Under the pieces are notes generated by a model, which saw only the letters and a program-made list of their open reading frames with translations, searched no databases and was not told the origin of the DNA. From Motilimonas pumila (GTDB lineage: Bacteria; Pseudomonadota; Gammaproteobacteria; Enterobacterales; CBDFNC01): DNA of 64,000 nucleotides. This document shows, in pieces, positions 46,585 through 57,280 of this stretch (the first letter of the stretch is position 1; every line of letters starts with the position of its first letter). Where the stretch lies: NCBI RefSeq assembly GCF_003596335.1, contig NZ_QZCH01000011.1:61280-125279 (forward strand), written 5' to 3'. A program made the position numbers and the translations under genes.

Positions 46585-47769
46585 TTATTTAACGATACGA
46601 GCTGCCGCATCGTTCGTTGCATCTGCCACACTTTGACGACCTTGTACCGCGTTAATAATCGCGCTGCGTTCGGCATACCAAAACGCGGCCATTTGCGGAA
46701 TATTTGGCATCACTTCGCCGTGCTGCGCATTTTCCATGGTAGCCGCAATGCGCGGGTCGGCGGCCAGTGTTTTCTGATAAGACTTCAGAGCAACCGCACC
46801 AAGAGGTTTATCCGCATTCACTTTGGCCAAACCTTCATCGGTTAACAGATAGTTTTCGATGAACTCTTGTGCCAGATCCTTATTCGGACTTGCGCTATTA
46901 ATGCCCGCCGTTAACACCCCTACAAAAGGTTTCGCGGTTTTACCGTTGAAGGTAGGCAGAACAGTTACGCCATAATTAATGCCACTTTGATCAATATTGC
47001 CCCAAGACCAAGGTCCATTGATGGTCATGGCCGTTTCACCTTTGTTGAAAGCAGATTCGGCAATGGCGTAATCCACATCAGCACTGATGTGCTTATTCTT
47101 CACCATGTCGACAATATGTTGCAGGCCGGCTTGCGCGCCTTTGTTATTGACGCCCGTGTCTTTCACATCGTATCCCCCCTCTTTCGCTTTAAAGGCGTAG
47201 CCGCCGTCAGCCGCAATAAGCGGCCACGAAAAGAAAGGTTCTTGTAGGTTCCACATGATGGCCGACTTATTTTTTGCCTTCAGTGTTTTGTCGATGGCAG
47301 CAATTTCTTCCCATGTCTTGGGGGGCTCAGGCAGTAAATCTTTGTTGTATATTAGTGACAAAGACTCAACCGCCACAGGGTAGCCAATATATTGGCCGTT
47401 AAAGCTCATCGCGTCCCAAGTAAAGTCTTCAAATTTCGCTTTAAATTCTGCGGAAGGTTTTACCGGTGCTAACAGCCCGGCTTGCGCCCAACCGCCAAAT
47501 CTGTCGTGAGCCCAAAATACAATATCCGGACCGTCCCCTGTAGACGCCACTTGTTGGTATTTCTCTTCCATTTTGTCAGGGTGAGCCACGACCACCTTAA
47601 TACCCGTGTCCGCTTCAAACTTCTTACCCACTTCGGCCAAACCGTTATAGCCTTTGTCACCGTTGATCCAGATATTAATGACGCCTTCTTCCATTTTAGC
47701 GTGTGCAAGGTTTATCCCGCTGAGCGCCACCAAGCTGGAAATGGCGATCATACTGAGTGTTTTTTTCAT
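46585..47769 (-). CDS. malE: Periplasmic maltose-binding protein MalE
   Basis: Periplasmic binding protein of 394 aa for maltose and maltodextrins, delivering sugar to MalFGK2. The signal peptide ends SGINLAHA. Sequence such as [43 protein letters not shown] and [12 protein letters not shown] is plainly MalE, including aromatic sugar-stacking residues. AAGGA precedes the ATG. It is first of malEFG and divergent from malT; MalT-box-like repeats lie 68-112 bp upstream. Confidence 0.97.
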   Translation of the reverse strand: MKKTLSMIAISSLVALSGINLAHAKMEEGVINIWINGDKGYNGLAEVGKKFEADTGIKVVVAHPDKMEEKYQQVASTGDGPDIVFWAHDRFGGWAQAGLLAPVKPSAEFKAKFEDFTWDAMSFNGQYIGYPVAVESLSLIYNKDLLPEPPKTWEEIAAIDKTLKAKNKSAIMWNLQEPFFSWPLIAADGGYAFKAKEGGYDVKDTGVNNKGAQAGLQHIVDMVKNKHISADVDYAIAESAFNKGETAMTINGPWSWGNIDQSGINYGVTVLPTFNGKTAKPFVGVLTAGINSASPNKDLAQEFIENYLLTDEGLAKVNADKPLGAVALKSYQKTLAADPRIAATMENAQHGEVMPNIPQMAAFWYAERSAIINAVQGRQSVADATNDAAARIVK

Positions 47770-47836
47770 GGTGCGTGTCCTTCAAAATAAAGGGTTAAAT
47801 TCTCATCGGACACACTAAGTCAGGTACATTAAAGCG

Positions 47837-47881
47837 TCATCCTCCTTCCCTCTACGCCCCCAGTGAGCATTTTACGCCCCC
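47837..47881 (-). promoter_or_regulatory. MalT-box-like repeats upstream of malE
   Basis: On the minus strand GGGGGCGTA occurs twice, at 47873-47881 and 47853-47861, exactly 20 bp apart. GGAGGATGA follows at 47837-47845. The MalT core is GGA(T/G)GA in GGGGAKGAGG, so the third site fits well and the first two fit loosely. Tandem directly repeated sites are normal for MalT-activated promoters. Confidence 0.65.
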
Positions 47882-47935
47882 GCTGCCCCCAAAACTGAAA
47901 CTGACTTACAAAACGTTTGTAACACAGTGTTTCAC

Positions 47936-47951
47936 AGTGCGTTACCTCACA
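47936..47951. promoter_or_regulatory. Candidate CRP site between malE and malT
   Basis: AGTGC, six bases, then TCACA matches TGTGA-N6-TCACA at eight of ten positions. It lies between the divergent malE and malT genes, where cAMP-CRP control is expected from E. coli. The other parts of 47770-48083 hold only the MalT-like repeats and the malT leader. Confidence 0.55.
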
Positions 47952-48083
47952 AAAACATAGGGGGAATTTTCATTAAAATGTAATTATTCAACTCAATAGC
48001 GGTTTTACTGCTATAAATAAAAAGCGTAATAAGGATGTTACTGCTCTGTTTCGGTCAGACTAATGGTAAAAGCAGGTGTGTCA

Positions 48084-50780
48084 ATGTTCATAGCGTCGAA
48101 GATAAACCAACCACAAAACCTACAATCATTGGTTTCAAGGCCTCGGCTTGCCGCGGCGTTGCAACACACAGATGCAACTAAACTGATTCTGGTTTGTGGC
48201 CCTGCAGGATACAGTAAAACGTCCACTATCATGCAATGGAGTAACCAGCAGCCCAATCTGGCATGGTACGCCCTCGATAAATTCGATGATGATCCTTATC
48301 GCTTTGCCAGTTATCTGATTCAAACTATTTACAACAGCAGCCAACAGGCGTGTGAAAAAACGCTGCAAATGCTACAACAACGCAGCTTTGCCAACTTAAC
48401 CACACTCATCACACAATTATTGGATGAAATCGGCCAAAGCCAAGTACCGCTCACTCTGGTTTTAGACGATTACCATTGCATCACGCAACCCGAAATTCAT
48501 CAAGCCATGAAGTTGCTGATTAAATACATGCCAACCAATTGGAAGGTGGCGATCACCAGCCGCAATCGACCGCCTCTGTCTCTGTCGAGTCTGCGTTTAA
48601 AGCAACAACTCATCGAAATTCACCCTGAAATGCTGGCGTTTGACTTAAAAGAAGTCACGGCCTTTTTCGCTTTACGGCTTAACTTTGAAGTATCCAGTCA
48701 AAGTTTGCGAGATCTCAAAAACAAAGTAGAGGGCTGGCCCTCGGCGCTGCAATTGGTTGCGCTCACCGCCAAAAATCCAGAACACTTTTTGCAATGCGCC
48801 GAGCAAATTGCCAAAAGCCAGCACGCACATTTATGGGACTACCTTGAAGATGAAGTTTTTGCCCCCTTAACTGACGACGAACAGCAATTACTGTTAGATA
48901 TTGCCCCACTCAAGCAAGTAGACGCCGAAATGGTCAATCATTTAACCGGTCGCAATGACGGTCAGCAAGTGCTGGAAAAAATGGAAACCGACGGCCTGTT
49001 TTTGGTCGCCAGAGATGTGCAAAAACAATGGTTTAGCTTTCACGCATTATTTAAAGGTTTCTTACTTCATGAAAAAGCCAAATGCCCACAGCGACAACAT
49101 GACGACCTAAAAATAGCCAAGATATGGTTACAACGTGATATGCCCATCTATGCATTACCCCACGTTTTGTATACCCAAGACAAACAGTTAGTCACAGACT
49201 TGCTGCTACAAGCAGGTTGGTTAATTTTCCACGAAGGTGAAGTCTCTGGCTTAGATCTTTGCTTTGATTTATTGGGAGACGCTTTTTTAAACCACCCACA
49301 ATTGGTATTACTTAAAGCATGGATGTACCAAGTTCGTCATCAAAACGACCAAGTGCAACCTTTATTAACGCAGGCCAGAAATTGGTTCCAACGCCACAAA
49401 ATAACTATTCCAGCAGAGCTCAGCGCAAAATTTGAAGCCCTTGAGGCGCAAGTGGCAATCAGCCAAGGCAAAGTGGATGACGCATTATTAAAAGCCAACC
49501 GAGCGATGGCGCAGCTTAACGAAGGCGACTCTCATACCCGATTAGCGGCCCAATCTGTTATTGGCGAGGCTTTTCATTGCCAAGGGCAACTGGCGGCAGC
49601 GTACAAGCAACAAGAAAATGTCAGGCAGAGTGCATTGCGCCACCAGCAATATCAAACGGCAGCATGGGCAATGTACCAGCAAGTTGAAATCCTCTACGCT
49701 CAAGCCGAAAAAGACGCTGCTGAGCAGTTACTGGGGCAATTAGAGCAACTGATTAAATCCCATCACCTTGACCAATTACCTTTATATACGTTTGCGTTAC
49801 ACTTTAAGGCCTTACTGGCTTATCAACACTATCAATTTGAACAAGCACAAGCTTTGAGCGAGCAAGCCCTTGAAGTGGCATCTGCCTACGGCGATAAATG
49901 GTTGCTGTTTTGCTATTCATTGCAAGCAAAAATTGCGTTAGAGCGCGGCGATGACAGTGCCAGTCATCAACTCATTGAGCGTATCGAACATTTATTGCAT
50001 AACAAGCAATATCACAGCGACTGGGTGGCGAACGCCAACTATGCCAGAATTAAATATTGGCGCAGTAAAGGGGATCATTGTGCCTTGGCGCAATGGTTAG
50101 CTAGCGCGCCAGAGCCCGCCAGTGCTTTCAATCGTTTTGACCAATGTCACTGGCGAAACCGCATTCGCGCCATGATGCAATTGGGGCAACTGAGCCAAGC
50201 TCAATCGTTATGTCGAGAAATCATCAAAGACGCGCGGCGTTGTCAGCTGCACGTCGATATCAATCGTAACCACATACTGCTGGCCAGTATTTGCGTGCAA
50301 ATGGGTGATAAAGACGCCGCTAAAGCTTCTGTGATAACCGCCTTAGAAGCTTCATTGTTTACGGGGTTAACCACCTGCTTTATCCGCCATGGCCAACCAC
50401 TGCTGCCGCTGATGGATGAACTGCAGCAGCAGCCAAGCGTCACCAAAGCCGTGAAACACAAAATCTCTGAGCTGCTAGATTTAGCCCAGTACCAAGCCAA
50501 AGAGGATCTTATTACGCCATTTGAGGCAAATAAAGTCAGTGAAATATTAGATCACCCTCAAGTCCCCTCGTTGGTCAAAAATATTCCTCTCACTTCACGA
50601 GAATGGCAGGTGCTGGGTTTTATTCATCACGGCTATACCAATGATAAAATCTCAAAAACCATGGATGTCGCCCCTACTACCGTAAAATCCCATATTCGTA
50701 ACCTGTATCAAAAACTTGGCTTATCTGGCCGCGAAGAAGCGATCAACCTTAGCAATCAACTGCTATCGTTAGCATATTAA
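48084..50780 (+). CDS. malT: Maltose regulon activator MalT
   Basis: STAND-class ATP-dependent activator of 898 aa (E. coli 901), triggered by maltotriose. The N-terminal NTPase has Walker A GPAGYSKT (39-46) and Walker B LTLVLDDYH. A winged helix, TPR-like superhelix and the C-terminal LuxR helix-turn-helix (LTSREWQVLGFIHHGYTNDK; VAPTTVKSHIRNLYQKLGL) follow. The ATG at 48084 begins MFIASKIN like E. coli MLIPSKL; an upstream ATG at 48063 adds seven residues. The Walker A sixth position is Ser instead of Gly. It lies between malE and malK. Confidence 0.95.
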   Translation: MFIASKINQPQNLQSLVSRPRLAAALQHTDATKLILVCGPAGYSKTSTIMQWSNQQPNLAWYALDKFDDDPYRFASYLIQTIYNSSQQACEKTLQMLQQRSFANLTTLITQLLDEIGQSQVPLTLVLDDYHCITQPEIHQAMKLLIKYMPTNWKVAITSRNRPPLSLSSLRLKQQLIEIHPEMLAFDLKEVTAFFALRLNFEVSSQSLRDLKNKVEGWPSALQLVALTAKNPEHFLQCAEQIAKSQHAHLWDYLEDEVFAPLTDDEQQLLLDIAPLKQVDAEMVNHLTGRNDGQQVLEKMETDGLFLVARDVQKQWFSFHALFKGFLLHEKAKCPQRQHDDLKIAKIWLQRDMPIYALPHVLYTQDKQLVTDLLLQAGWLIFHEGEVSGLDLCFDLLGDAFLNHPQLVLLKAWMYQVRHQNDQVQPLLTQARNWFQRHKITIPAELSAKFEALEAQVAISQGKVDDALLKANRAMAQLNEGDSHTRLAAQSVIGEAFHCQGQLAAAYKQQENVRQSALRHQQYQTAAWAMYQQVEILYAQAEKDAAEQLLGQLEQLIKSHHLDQLPLYTFALHFKALLAYQHYQFEQAQALSEQALEVASAYGDKWLLFCYSLQAKIALERGDDSASHQLIERIEHLLHNKQYHSDWVANANYARIKYWRSKGDHCALAQWLASAPEPASAFNRFDQCHWRNRIRAMMQLGQLSQAQSLCREIIKDARRCQLHVDINRNHILLASICVQMGDKDAAKASVITALEASLFTGLTTCFIRHGQPLLPLMDELQQQPSVTKAVKHKISELLDLAQYQAKEDLITPFEANKVSEILDHPQVPSLVKNIPLTSREWQVLGFIHHGYTNDKISKTMDVAPTTVKSHIRNLYQKLGLSGREEAINLSNQLLSLAY

Positions 50781-51133
50781 AAACTACTGAGGCAAAGTAA
50801 ATGGGTGGCATGTTAAGAACGCCACCTTGGGTGCTCAATAACAATGGCAGCGTCCTTATTGAAAAGGAAGCTTGAGCAGCCACAATACTTATCAAGCTTC
50901 AAAGCGAACCCTCCCCCGATGTTACCTAAGTCAATAAGCAATATTTAGCTAGAGGATCACAACGAACAACCTCAAAAAATCGTGATAGACATCTCACTTA
51001 TGTCTCATCCCCCCTGATTTGTATGCCTACGCCCCCGCACAGGAGGATGTCAAAACACAAGGTAAGCCCCACACTGTCTGGTATTGATGCGCAAGGCTAT
51101 AAACGCTACCAGCACAGAGCAAAAGGGGATGAG
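50781..51133. promoter_or_regulatory. malK upstream region with MalT-like boxes
   Basis: This 353-bp gap has no gene. On the minus strand GGGGGGATGAG at 51004-51014 is a very close MalT box, GGGGGCGTA at 51028-51036 repeats the unit seen before malE, and ATCGGGGGAGGG near 50909-50920 is weaker. GGGGATGAG at 51125-51133 also matches the box but is the malK Shine-Dalgarno region. An in-frame extension of malK from 51023 would run through these boxes and is not credited. Confidence 0.65.
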
Positions 51134-52285
51134 ATGGCAAGTGTCACGTTAAAAAAGGTGTGCAAAGCCTACGGTAAAAATGTGGTCCAAAAAGACATTG
51201 ATTTAGATATCCAACAAGGGGAGTTTGTCGCTTTTGTCGGTCCCTCTGGGTGCGGTAAGACCACCTTACTGCGCATGATAGCCGGCCTAGAAGACATTAC
51301 TTCAGGGGATTTATACATCGACGGCGAGCGTATGAATGATATACCGCCGTCAAAACGCCATATCAGCATGGTGTTTCAATCTTACGCGCTTTACCCCCAC
51401 CTAAGCGTCAAAGAGAACATGATTTTTGGGCTGAAACTGGCCAAAACGGATCCCGAAGAAATCGCTGAAAGGGTGGAATACGCCTCAAGCATTTTACAGC
51501 TTGGGCATGTTTTGAATCGTAAACCCAAAGAATTATCCGGCGGTCAGCAGCAACGTGTTGCGATCGGCCGCACCTTGGTTAATCGGCCCAAAGTATTGCT
51601 GTTTGATGAGCCACTCTCAAATTTAGATGCGTCACTGCGGGTACAAATGCGCATAGAGATTTCTAAGCTGCATAAACGTCTCAACGCCACCATGGTGTAC
51701 GTCACCCATGACCAAGTAGAAGCAATGACCATGGCAGATCGCATTGTGGTATTAGAAGGTGGCCGCGTTGCTCAGGTAGGCTCGCCGCTAGAGTTATACC
51801 ATTACCCAACCGACCGCTTCGTCGCGGGCTTTATCGGTTCACCAAAGATGAATTTCATTCCCGCCACGGTTGAAAAGCTTGGCCAGAGTGAAGTGCAACT
51901 AAAACTCTGTAATAAGCAGCTCATCACAGTGCAAGTGCACCCTGACAAACTGCATGAGGGTGAGCGTGTATCCATAGGTATTCGCCCCGAGCATATCGAT
52001 ACCTCGCCGTTTAGCGGCGAGGCGAATTCAGTATTAGCCGCCAGCGAAAATATCGTTGGTCCAGAATTAAAAGGAGAGGTTCAGGTCGTAGAACAGCTCG
52101 GCCATGAAACTCAAATCTACCTGGCCTCCAAAGACATCGACAGCAAACTTATCGTGCGCTACCCCGATGTTGTGGATGTCAGCGAAGGCGCGCAGTTTCG
52201 CTTTGCCCTTCCCGCTCACAGGTGCCACCTGTTTCGAGAAGACGGCACAGCCTGTCAGCGCAGCTACAAGGAAGTCGGCGTATAG
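51134..52285 (+). CDS. malK: Maltose ABC transporter ATPase MalK
   Basis: ABC ATPase of 383 aa that powers MalFG and can inhibit MalT when transport is idle. It opens [14 protein letters not shown], as E. coli MASVQLQNVTKAWG. Walker A is GPSGCGKT (36-43), the signature [15 protein letters not shown], Walker [13 protein letters not shown] and the switch [10 protein letters not shown]. The C-terminal regulatory domain ends [13 protein letters not shown]. The ATG at 51134 has AGGGG upstream. lamB follows 101 bp later, then malM, in the rightward malK-lamB-malM operon. Confidence 0.96.
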   Translation: MASVTLKKVCKAYGKNVVQKDIDLDIQQGEFVAFVGPSGCGKTTLLRMIAGLEDITSGDLYIDGERMNDIPPSKRHISMVFQSYALYPHLSVKENMIFGLKLAKTDPEEIAERVEYASSILQLGHVLNRKPKELSGGQQQRVAIGRTLVNRPKVLLFDEPLSNLDASLRVQMRIEISKLHKRLNATMVYVTHDQVEAMTMADRIVVLEGGRVAQVGSPLELYHYPTDRFVAGFIGSPKMNFIPATVEKLGQSEVQLKLCNKQLITVQVHPDKLHEGERVSIGIRPEHIDTSPFSGEANSVLAASENIVGPELKGEVQVVEQLGHETQIYLASKDIDSKLIVRYPDVVDVSEGAQFRFALPAHRCHLFREDGTACQRSYKEVGV

Positions 52286-52308
52286 CACCCCGTAAATGGG
52301 ACCTGTGA

Positions 52309-53673
<1,365 letters not shown>

Positions 53674-53743
53674 TTGACTATGCTGTATAGCTGGGCCGTC
53701 GCTACGGCGGCCCAGCGACTTACCATAATGACAAGGACTCGCG

Positions 53744-54670
53744 ATGAGAAAAACAATCCAAGGCTTAGCCTTATTGGGTGTATTGAGTTTCACCACTGTT
53801 TTTGTGCCAGCTCAGGCAGCAAACTTCTCCCAACTCAACGCTCAAGCGATAACGCTAGAAGACAATAAACGCACCCTCACCTTCGACGTGAATACAACCA
53901 GTGCTAACCTCCCTCTGGGCAGTAGCCACTATCACGCCTTTAACATTCCATCCGGGCAATATCAGGTAAGACTGCGTTCAAACATCTATAAATCGGTTTT
54001 TGCCCCAACGGCTTATGTATTAGATGCCAGTGGTAATATACTGGCTACTTATGGCCAAGACAAAGTGACTCATCAACCGTCTGGCGTGATCAGCCCAGAC
54101 CGATTACAACTTAAATTCGACGTTGACAGTACCACAGGCGCAGCGGTTGTCGTAGTGGCGACCAGCCAAAACCAGCTAAACCAAACCACTGAGATTGAGC
54201 ACCCAGCCAGACAGCTTGCCAAAGCCAGAGGCAATCAGCCACCTGATATACCTAACTTATTTATTCCTCATAGCCAATCCGGAGAAGTGCAACTTAAACT
54301 CAGCAAGATAGAAACTGAAGTTGATAACTCGGCACCCGTACTCGTTACAAGCACCACCGCTGCCCGAGAAGCCAGTGAGAATAAACAAGCTATCGTAGGC
54401 GCGAGTTCAGTGCAGCCTTCTGCCGCCGACGCCACCACCTCTTCGGCGACTACCGTGGCCGCTACGGCGTCCGCCAGCGCAGTATCTACGAGCGCGCAAG
54501 TGAAACAAACGGCACTATTGCCAGCGTCTGAAGCCATGTATAACCAAGCAATCAAAGATGCGGTAAACCAGCAAGATCATGAATTGGCATTGCAACTGAT
54601 GCTTGAAGCCAGCGAGCATGGCTCAAAAACTGCCCGTGCGACCTACCTCGAAGCATTAGAACAACGATAA
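53744..54670 (+). CDS. malM: Maltose operon periplasmic protein MalM
   Basis: Periplasmic protein of 308 aa encoded after lamB. The signal peptide ends VFVPAQA, followed by ANFSQLNAQAITLEDNKRTL. The middle segment YHAFNIPSGQYQVRLRSNIY is MalM-like. The region 215-260 is an Ala/Ser/Thr-rich linker (TTSSATTVAATASASAVSTS), longer than I expect for MalM. The C-terminal part (MYNQAIKDAVNQQDHELALQ) is helical. Its role in maltose use is still undefined. A terminator follows 21 bp after the stop. Confidence 0.9.
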   Translation: MRKTIQGLALLGVLSFTTVFVPAQAANFSQLNAQAITLEDNKRTLTFDVNTTSANLPLGSSHYHAFNIPSGQYQVRLRSNIYKSVFAPTAYVLDASGNILATYGQDKVTHQPSGVISPDRLQLKFDVDSTTGAAVVVVATSQNQLNQTTEIEHPARQLAKARGNQPPDIPNLFIPHSQSGEVQLKLSKIETEVDNSAPVLVTSTTAAREASENKQAIVGASSVQPSAADATTSSATTVAATASASAVSTSAQVKQTALLPASEAMYNQAIKDAVNQQDHELALQLMLEASEHGSKTARATYLEALEQR

Positions 54671-54690
54671 GTATGCACATCGCTACAACT

Positions 54691-54716
54691 AAAAAAACCG
54701 CCGAGGCGGTTTTTTA
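54691..54716. terminator. Bidirectional terminator after malM
   Basis: AAAAAACCGCC (54692-54702), loop GA, GGCGGTTTTTT (54705-54715) is a perfect 11-bp stem with A and T tracts. It ends the malK-lamB-malM transcript and can serve the convergent gene at 54780. Confidence 0.95.
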
Positions 54717-54779
54717 TTGGCGTCATCACAACAAGATAGCCAAGCTTTTCCACTTGCGTATGAATATTATCTAAATCAC

Positions 54780-55304
54780 TTATATGTCATCTTTGAGCAG
54801 GTCTAACATGCTGGTGTTAAGCTGAGTTAACGCCAAACTTAACAACGCCTTTTGCTTTTTCGCCATTTCCGAATTGTCGTGTTCAAGTTTGCGCAACTCT
54901 TCTTTTATTTTGCGCATCTCTTTTTTAATTTCGGCTATTTTCTCTTGTTTACTCTCTTCTTCGGTTTGCCCAGCGGCTTGTTGTTTATTTTGCTGCTGCG
55001 CAATCAACTGATCTTTTAACTGACTGGGAATTTTACTTTCCTCACGCTGGGCACCATTTTGTTCAACTTGCAGTTGTTCGTATGCTTGTGCGGAAATGGT
55101 CACCTTACCTGCGCCTTGCACTTGCATTTCAATCCCGGGTTTTGTTGGCTCGTTTACCACAGCACGCGTGCCCTTATCCACTTGACTCCCACTGCGAGGC
55201 TCGCGGTTGATTGCCCCAGCTGAGACCCCATTGCTGGCGTCTGGCGAAGCATTTGGGGTAAGACTTGAAAATGTGGCCGAAGATTGAATTTGCATAGCTG
55301 ACAT
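54780..55304 (-). CDS. Coiled-coil protein of unknown function
   Basis: Hypothetical 174-residue soluble protein without signal peptide. Residues 1-70 are Ser/Gly/Pro-rich and likely disordered. Residues 75-175 are Gln/Glu/Lys-rich with a predicted coiled coil (KIAEIKKEMRKIKEELRKLE), then a short hydrophobic end (LLSLALTQLNTSMLDLLKDD). I do not recognise the family. It is divergent from the DUF1244 gene with a 16-bp perfect palindrome between them. Confidence 0.6.
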   Translation of the reverse strand: MSAMQIQSSATFSSLTPNASPDASNGVSAGAINREPRSGSQVDKGTRAVVNEPTKPGIEMQVQGAGKVTISAQAYEQLQVEQNGAQREESKIPSQLKDQLIAQQQNKQQAAGQTEEESKQEKIAEIKKEMRKIKEELRKLEHDNSEMAKKQKALLSLALTQLNTSMLDLLKDDI

Positions 55305-55330
55305 TCTGTTGGTTATGATCGCTTAAGATG

Positions 55331-55346
55331 TATCGGCGCGCCGATA
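55331..55346. promoter_or_regulatory. 16-bp perfect palindrome between divergent genes
   Basis: TATCGGCGCGCCGATA is a perfect GC-cored palindrome in an AT-rich setting, 26 bp before the DUF1244 start and 26 bp before the divergent gene start. This is the layout of an operator shared by both genes. The binding protein is unknown. Confidence 0.5.
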
Positions 55347-55372
55347 AAAATCTTTAACAGTTAGGAGAAAAA

Positions 55373-55663
55373 ATGGATAAAGCGACAAAAACAGAACTTG
55401 AAGCAGCTGCTTTTCGACGTTTACTCAAACACTTGGACGATAACAAACAAGTTCAAAACATCGATCTTATGATCACTGCTGACTTTTGTCGTAACTGCTT
55501 AAGTAAATGGCTGGCGGCCGAAGCCAAGGCCATGGCTGTGCCATTGAGTGACGACGAAGCCAGAGAATGGGTATACAAAATGCCTTACTCTCAATGGAAG
55601 TCGGACCATCAATTACCCGCCACTGACGCGCAAATGGCCGCTTTTAACGCCAAGAAGAAATAA
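55373..55663 (+). CDS. DUF1244 protein
   Basis: A 96-residue cytoplasmic protein of the conserved DUF1244 family. The segments FRRLLKHLDDNKQVQNIDLM, DFCRNCLSKWLAAEA and EWVYKMPYSQWKS are family signatures, including the C-x-x-C pair in FCRNCL. GGAG precedes the ATG. Structures of the family are all-helical, and no biochemical role is known to me. It is not obviously in an operon. Confidence 0.92.
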   Translation: MDKATKTELEAAAFRRLLKHLDDNKQVQNIDLMITADFCRNCLSKWLAAEAKAMAVPLSDDEAREWVYKMPYSQWKSDHQLPATDAQMAAFNAKKK

Positions 55664-55674
55664 CGCTCAATCAA

Positions 55675-55704
55675 TAAGCAGCAGAGCATTGGCCTTGCTG
55701 CTTA
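55675..55704. terminator. Hairpin between convergent genes
   Basis: TAAGCAGCA (55675-55683) and TGCTGCTTA (55696-55704) form a perfect 9-bp stem with a 12-base loop. It lies 12 bp after the DUF1244 stop and 39 bp after the convergent gene stop. There is no strong T tract, so intrinsic termination would be weak. Confidence 0.45.
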
Positions 55705-55742
55705 AAGTTGAAGAGCAATTCTGACCCAGCCCTTGCCCCTTG

Positions 55743-56093
55743 TTAGAACAATTTGGTCAATTCTTCCCCATCGACCACCATGTACCATTGGCCTTGTGCT
55801 TGATATGGCGGCTGACTCACTTCAAAATCGGCAGCAATAAAGCCAAAACCCACGCTGAAATTATCCCCTTCGAAATGATTGATAGGCCCGGATATGGAGG
55901 TGCGTGTGGCGCCTTGCTCTTTTTCATACTCAACTTCACCGCTGGCACTGATCAGTAAGTAAATATGCGGACCTTGCCACTCTCCAATATAACTGACCTT
56001 ATCTGTAGGCAGCGGTTTGCTGCATCCTGAGAGAAAAACTATCAGGCATGCAATCGACCATAACCTTCCGCCAAACAAGCGCCAATGGCTCAT
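55743..56093 (-). CDS. Small predicted lipoprotein
   Basis: Hypothetical lipoprotein of 116 aa: the signal MSHWRLFGGRLWSIACLIVF ends in the lipobox LSGC. The mature domain is small and beta-rich (GEWQGPHIYLLISASGEVEY; INHFEGDNFSVGFGFIAADF; QGQWYMVVDGEEL). An alternative ATG at 56138 overlaps the upstream stop as ATGA and would add 15 residues before the signal. The overlap indicates co-transcription with the gene at 56135. I do not recognise a named family. Confidence 0.65.
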   Translation of the reverse strand: MSHWRLFGGRLWSIACLIVFLSGCSKPLPTDKVSYIGEWQGPHIYLLISASGEVEYEKEQGATRTSISGPINHFEGDNFSVGFGFIAADFEVSQPPYQAQGQWYMVVDGEELTKLF

Positions 56094-56134
56094 GTCTGCT
56101 TTCGCGCCAATGACATGATGACGAGCCATATAGG

Positions 56135-56566
56135 TCATTTTACCTGGGCCAATTTAAGGTAAGAATGCAGCTCACCATTTTTATGCTCAACCGCAGAGTG
56201 AATATTCACCTCTTGCTGCGCCACAACAGCGAACGTGTAGCGGTTATCCCCTTTGCCGATAGCAACATGAAGTAAACCTTGCGCTAAACGCCACTCACCT
56301 TGGGTATGAAAGCGGTCAAATAAACGGTATTCATCTAGCTTGCCATCTTGATGAAAAATGACTTCTGTGATGTAGCCTGCGGTGCACGTTTTTAGCCAGT
56401 GACCACCCGTTATGTCGCTAATGCGAAAATCCGCTTTGCTTGCTAACCACGCTTGGTAGACTTGGTGTTGCAAAACCGGCGCTGGCAACTGGTCTTTGTC
56501 AACTAAGGCATGCTGCCCCGTTTCTCGACAAAACAATTGCAGTAAAATTTGCTGCTTCTCGTTCAT
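56135..56566 (-). CDS. Conserved hypothetical protein
   Basis: Soluble 143-residue protein without signal peptide. It consists of a helical N-terminus (MNEKQQILLQLFCRETG) and a beta-rich remainder (GGHWLKTCTAGYITEVIFHQ; LFDRFHTQGEWRLAQGLLHV; KNGELHSYLKL). The ATG at 56566 has GAGG seven bases upstream; one at 56590 is less well placed. It is followed directly by the small lipoprotein gene, so the two likely act together, but I cannot name a function. Confidence 0.65.
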   Translation of the reverse strand: MNEKQQILLQLFCRETGQHALVDKDQLPAPVLQHQVYQAWLASKADFRISDITGGHWLKTCTAGYITEVIFHQDGKLDEYRLFDRFHTQGEWRLAQGLLHVAIGKGDNRYTFAVVAQQEVNIHSAVEHKNGELHSYLKLAQVK

Positions 56567-56757
56567 AGCCTTGCCTCTTTTTATAATCAATAGAAATGAG
56601 ATTGGGCGAATTCATCAGAAACCAATCTGTCTTTGGCCCCTCAACTTAAATGCAAGATCTGCAGGAACTTGCGGCGCAGTGCGGCCTAGTTTGCGCAATG
56701 CTTATTACAATACCAAATAAACGGCAACGATAACGGCCTACTGGCGTAAAATGAGCA

Positions 56758-57096
56758 TTAGGCCTTTTTAACAAACATCGCAGTCACCATCATTTCACCG
56801 GCGCCATCCACCTTACAGTCTAACTGGTGATCTTTGCCTTCGACGATGCGTCTTATCAAGGCTTTGGTGCCAATCTTTAGCACCAGCGAACTGCCCTTTA
56901 CTTTTAGATCCTTAACTAAAGTCACTTTATCGCCCTCTTGCAGCAAAGTGCCATTGGCATCTTTTACATTCAATGCCACGTCTTCAGGATCTGGCTCTGC
57001 GGGGTTCCATTCGTGGCCACACTCAGGGCAAATCAATTGCGTTTGATCTTGGTATACATATTCCGATTGGCATTGCGGACAGGGAGGGAGTGACAT
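56758..57096 (-). CDS. yjdM: Zinc-ribbon protein YjdM (PhnA family)
   Basis: A 112-residue protein (E. coli YjdM 111) with an N-terminal zinc ribbon, C-x-x-C (PPCPQCQS) and C-x-x-C ([10 protein letters not shown]), and the C-terminal PhnA domain ([39 protein letters not shown]). Despite the historical name it is not a proven phosphonate enzyme. It is monocistronic, and nothing unusual is seen. Confidence 0.93.
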   Translation of the reverse strand: MSLPPCPQCQSEYVYQDQTQLICPECGHEWNPAEPDPEDVALNVKDANGTLLQEGDKVTLVKDLKVKGSSLVLKIGTKALIRRIVEGKDHQLDCKVDGAGEMMVTAMFVKKA

Positions 57097-57280
57097 AATA
57101 CGCTCTTTTTGAATAAATAGGCTGATATGGTAATAAGTTAGCAGCCATCAAGCGAGCAATTTTAATGGCTTTTATTGCCGTTATTGCTAAGCCAAACCCG
57201 GCTCAAGGTGTTAAATTGAAATCAACATACTCTTATGCAAAGGCTATCACCCAGCGCATTCAGGAGTCTTGTTAGCACTG

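Noticed and set aside
50978..51000. CRP-like GTGA...TCAC before malK
   Set aside because: The half-sites are separated by eight bases, not six.
51023..51133. 37-residue N-terminal extension of MalK
   Set aside because: It covers MalT-box-like DNA and lacks homology; the ATG at 51134 matches the E. coli start.
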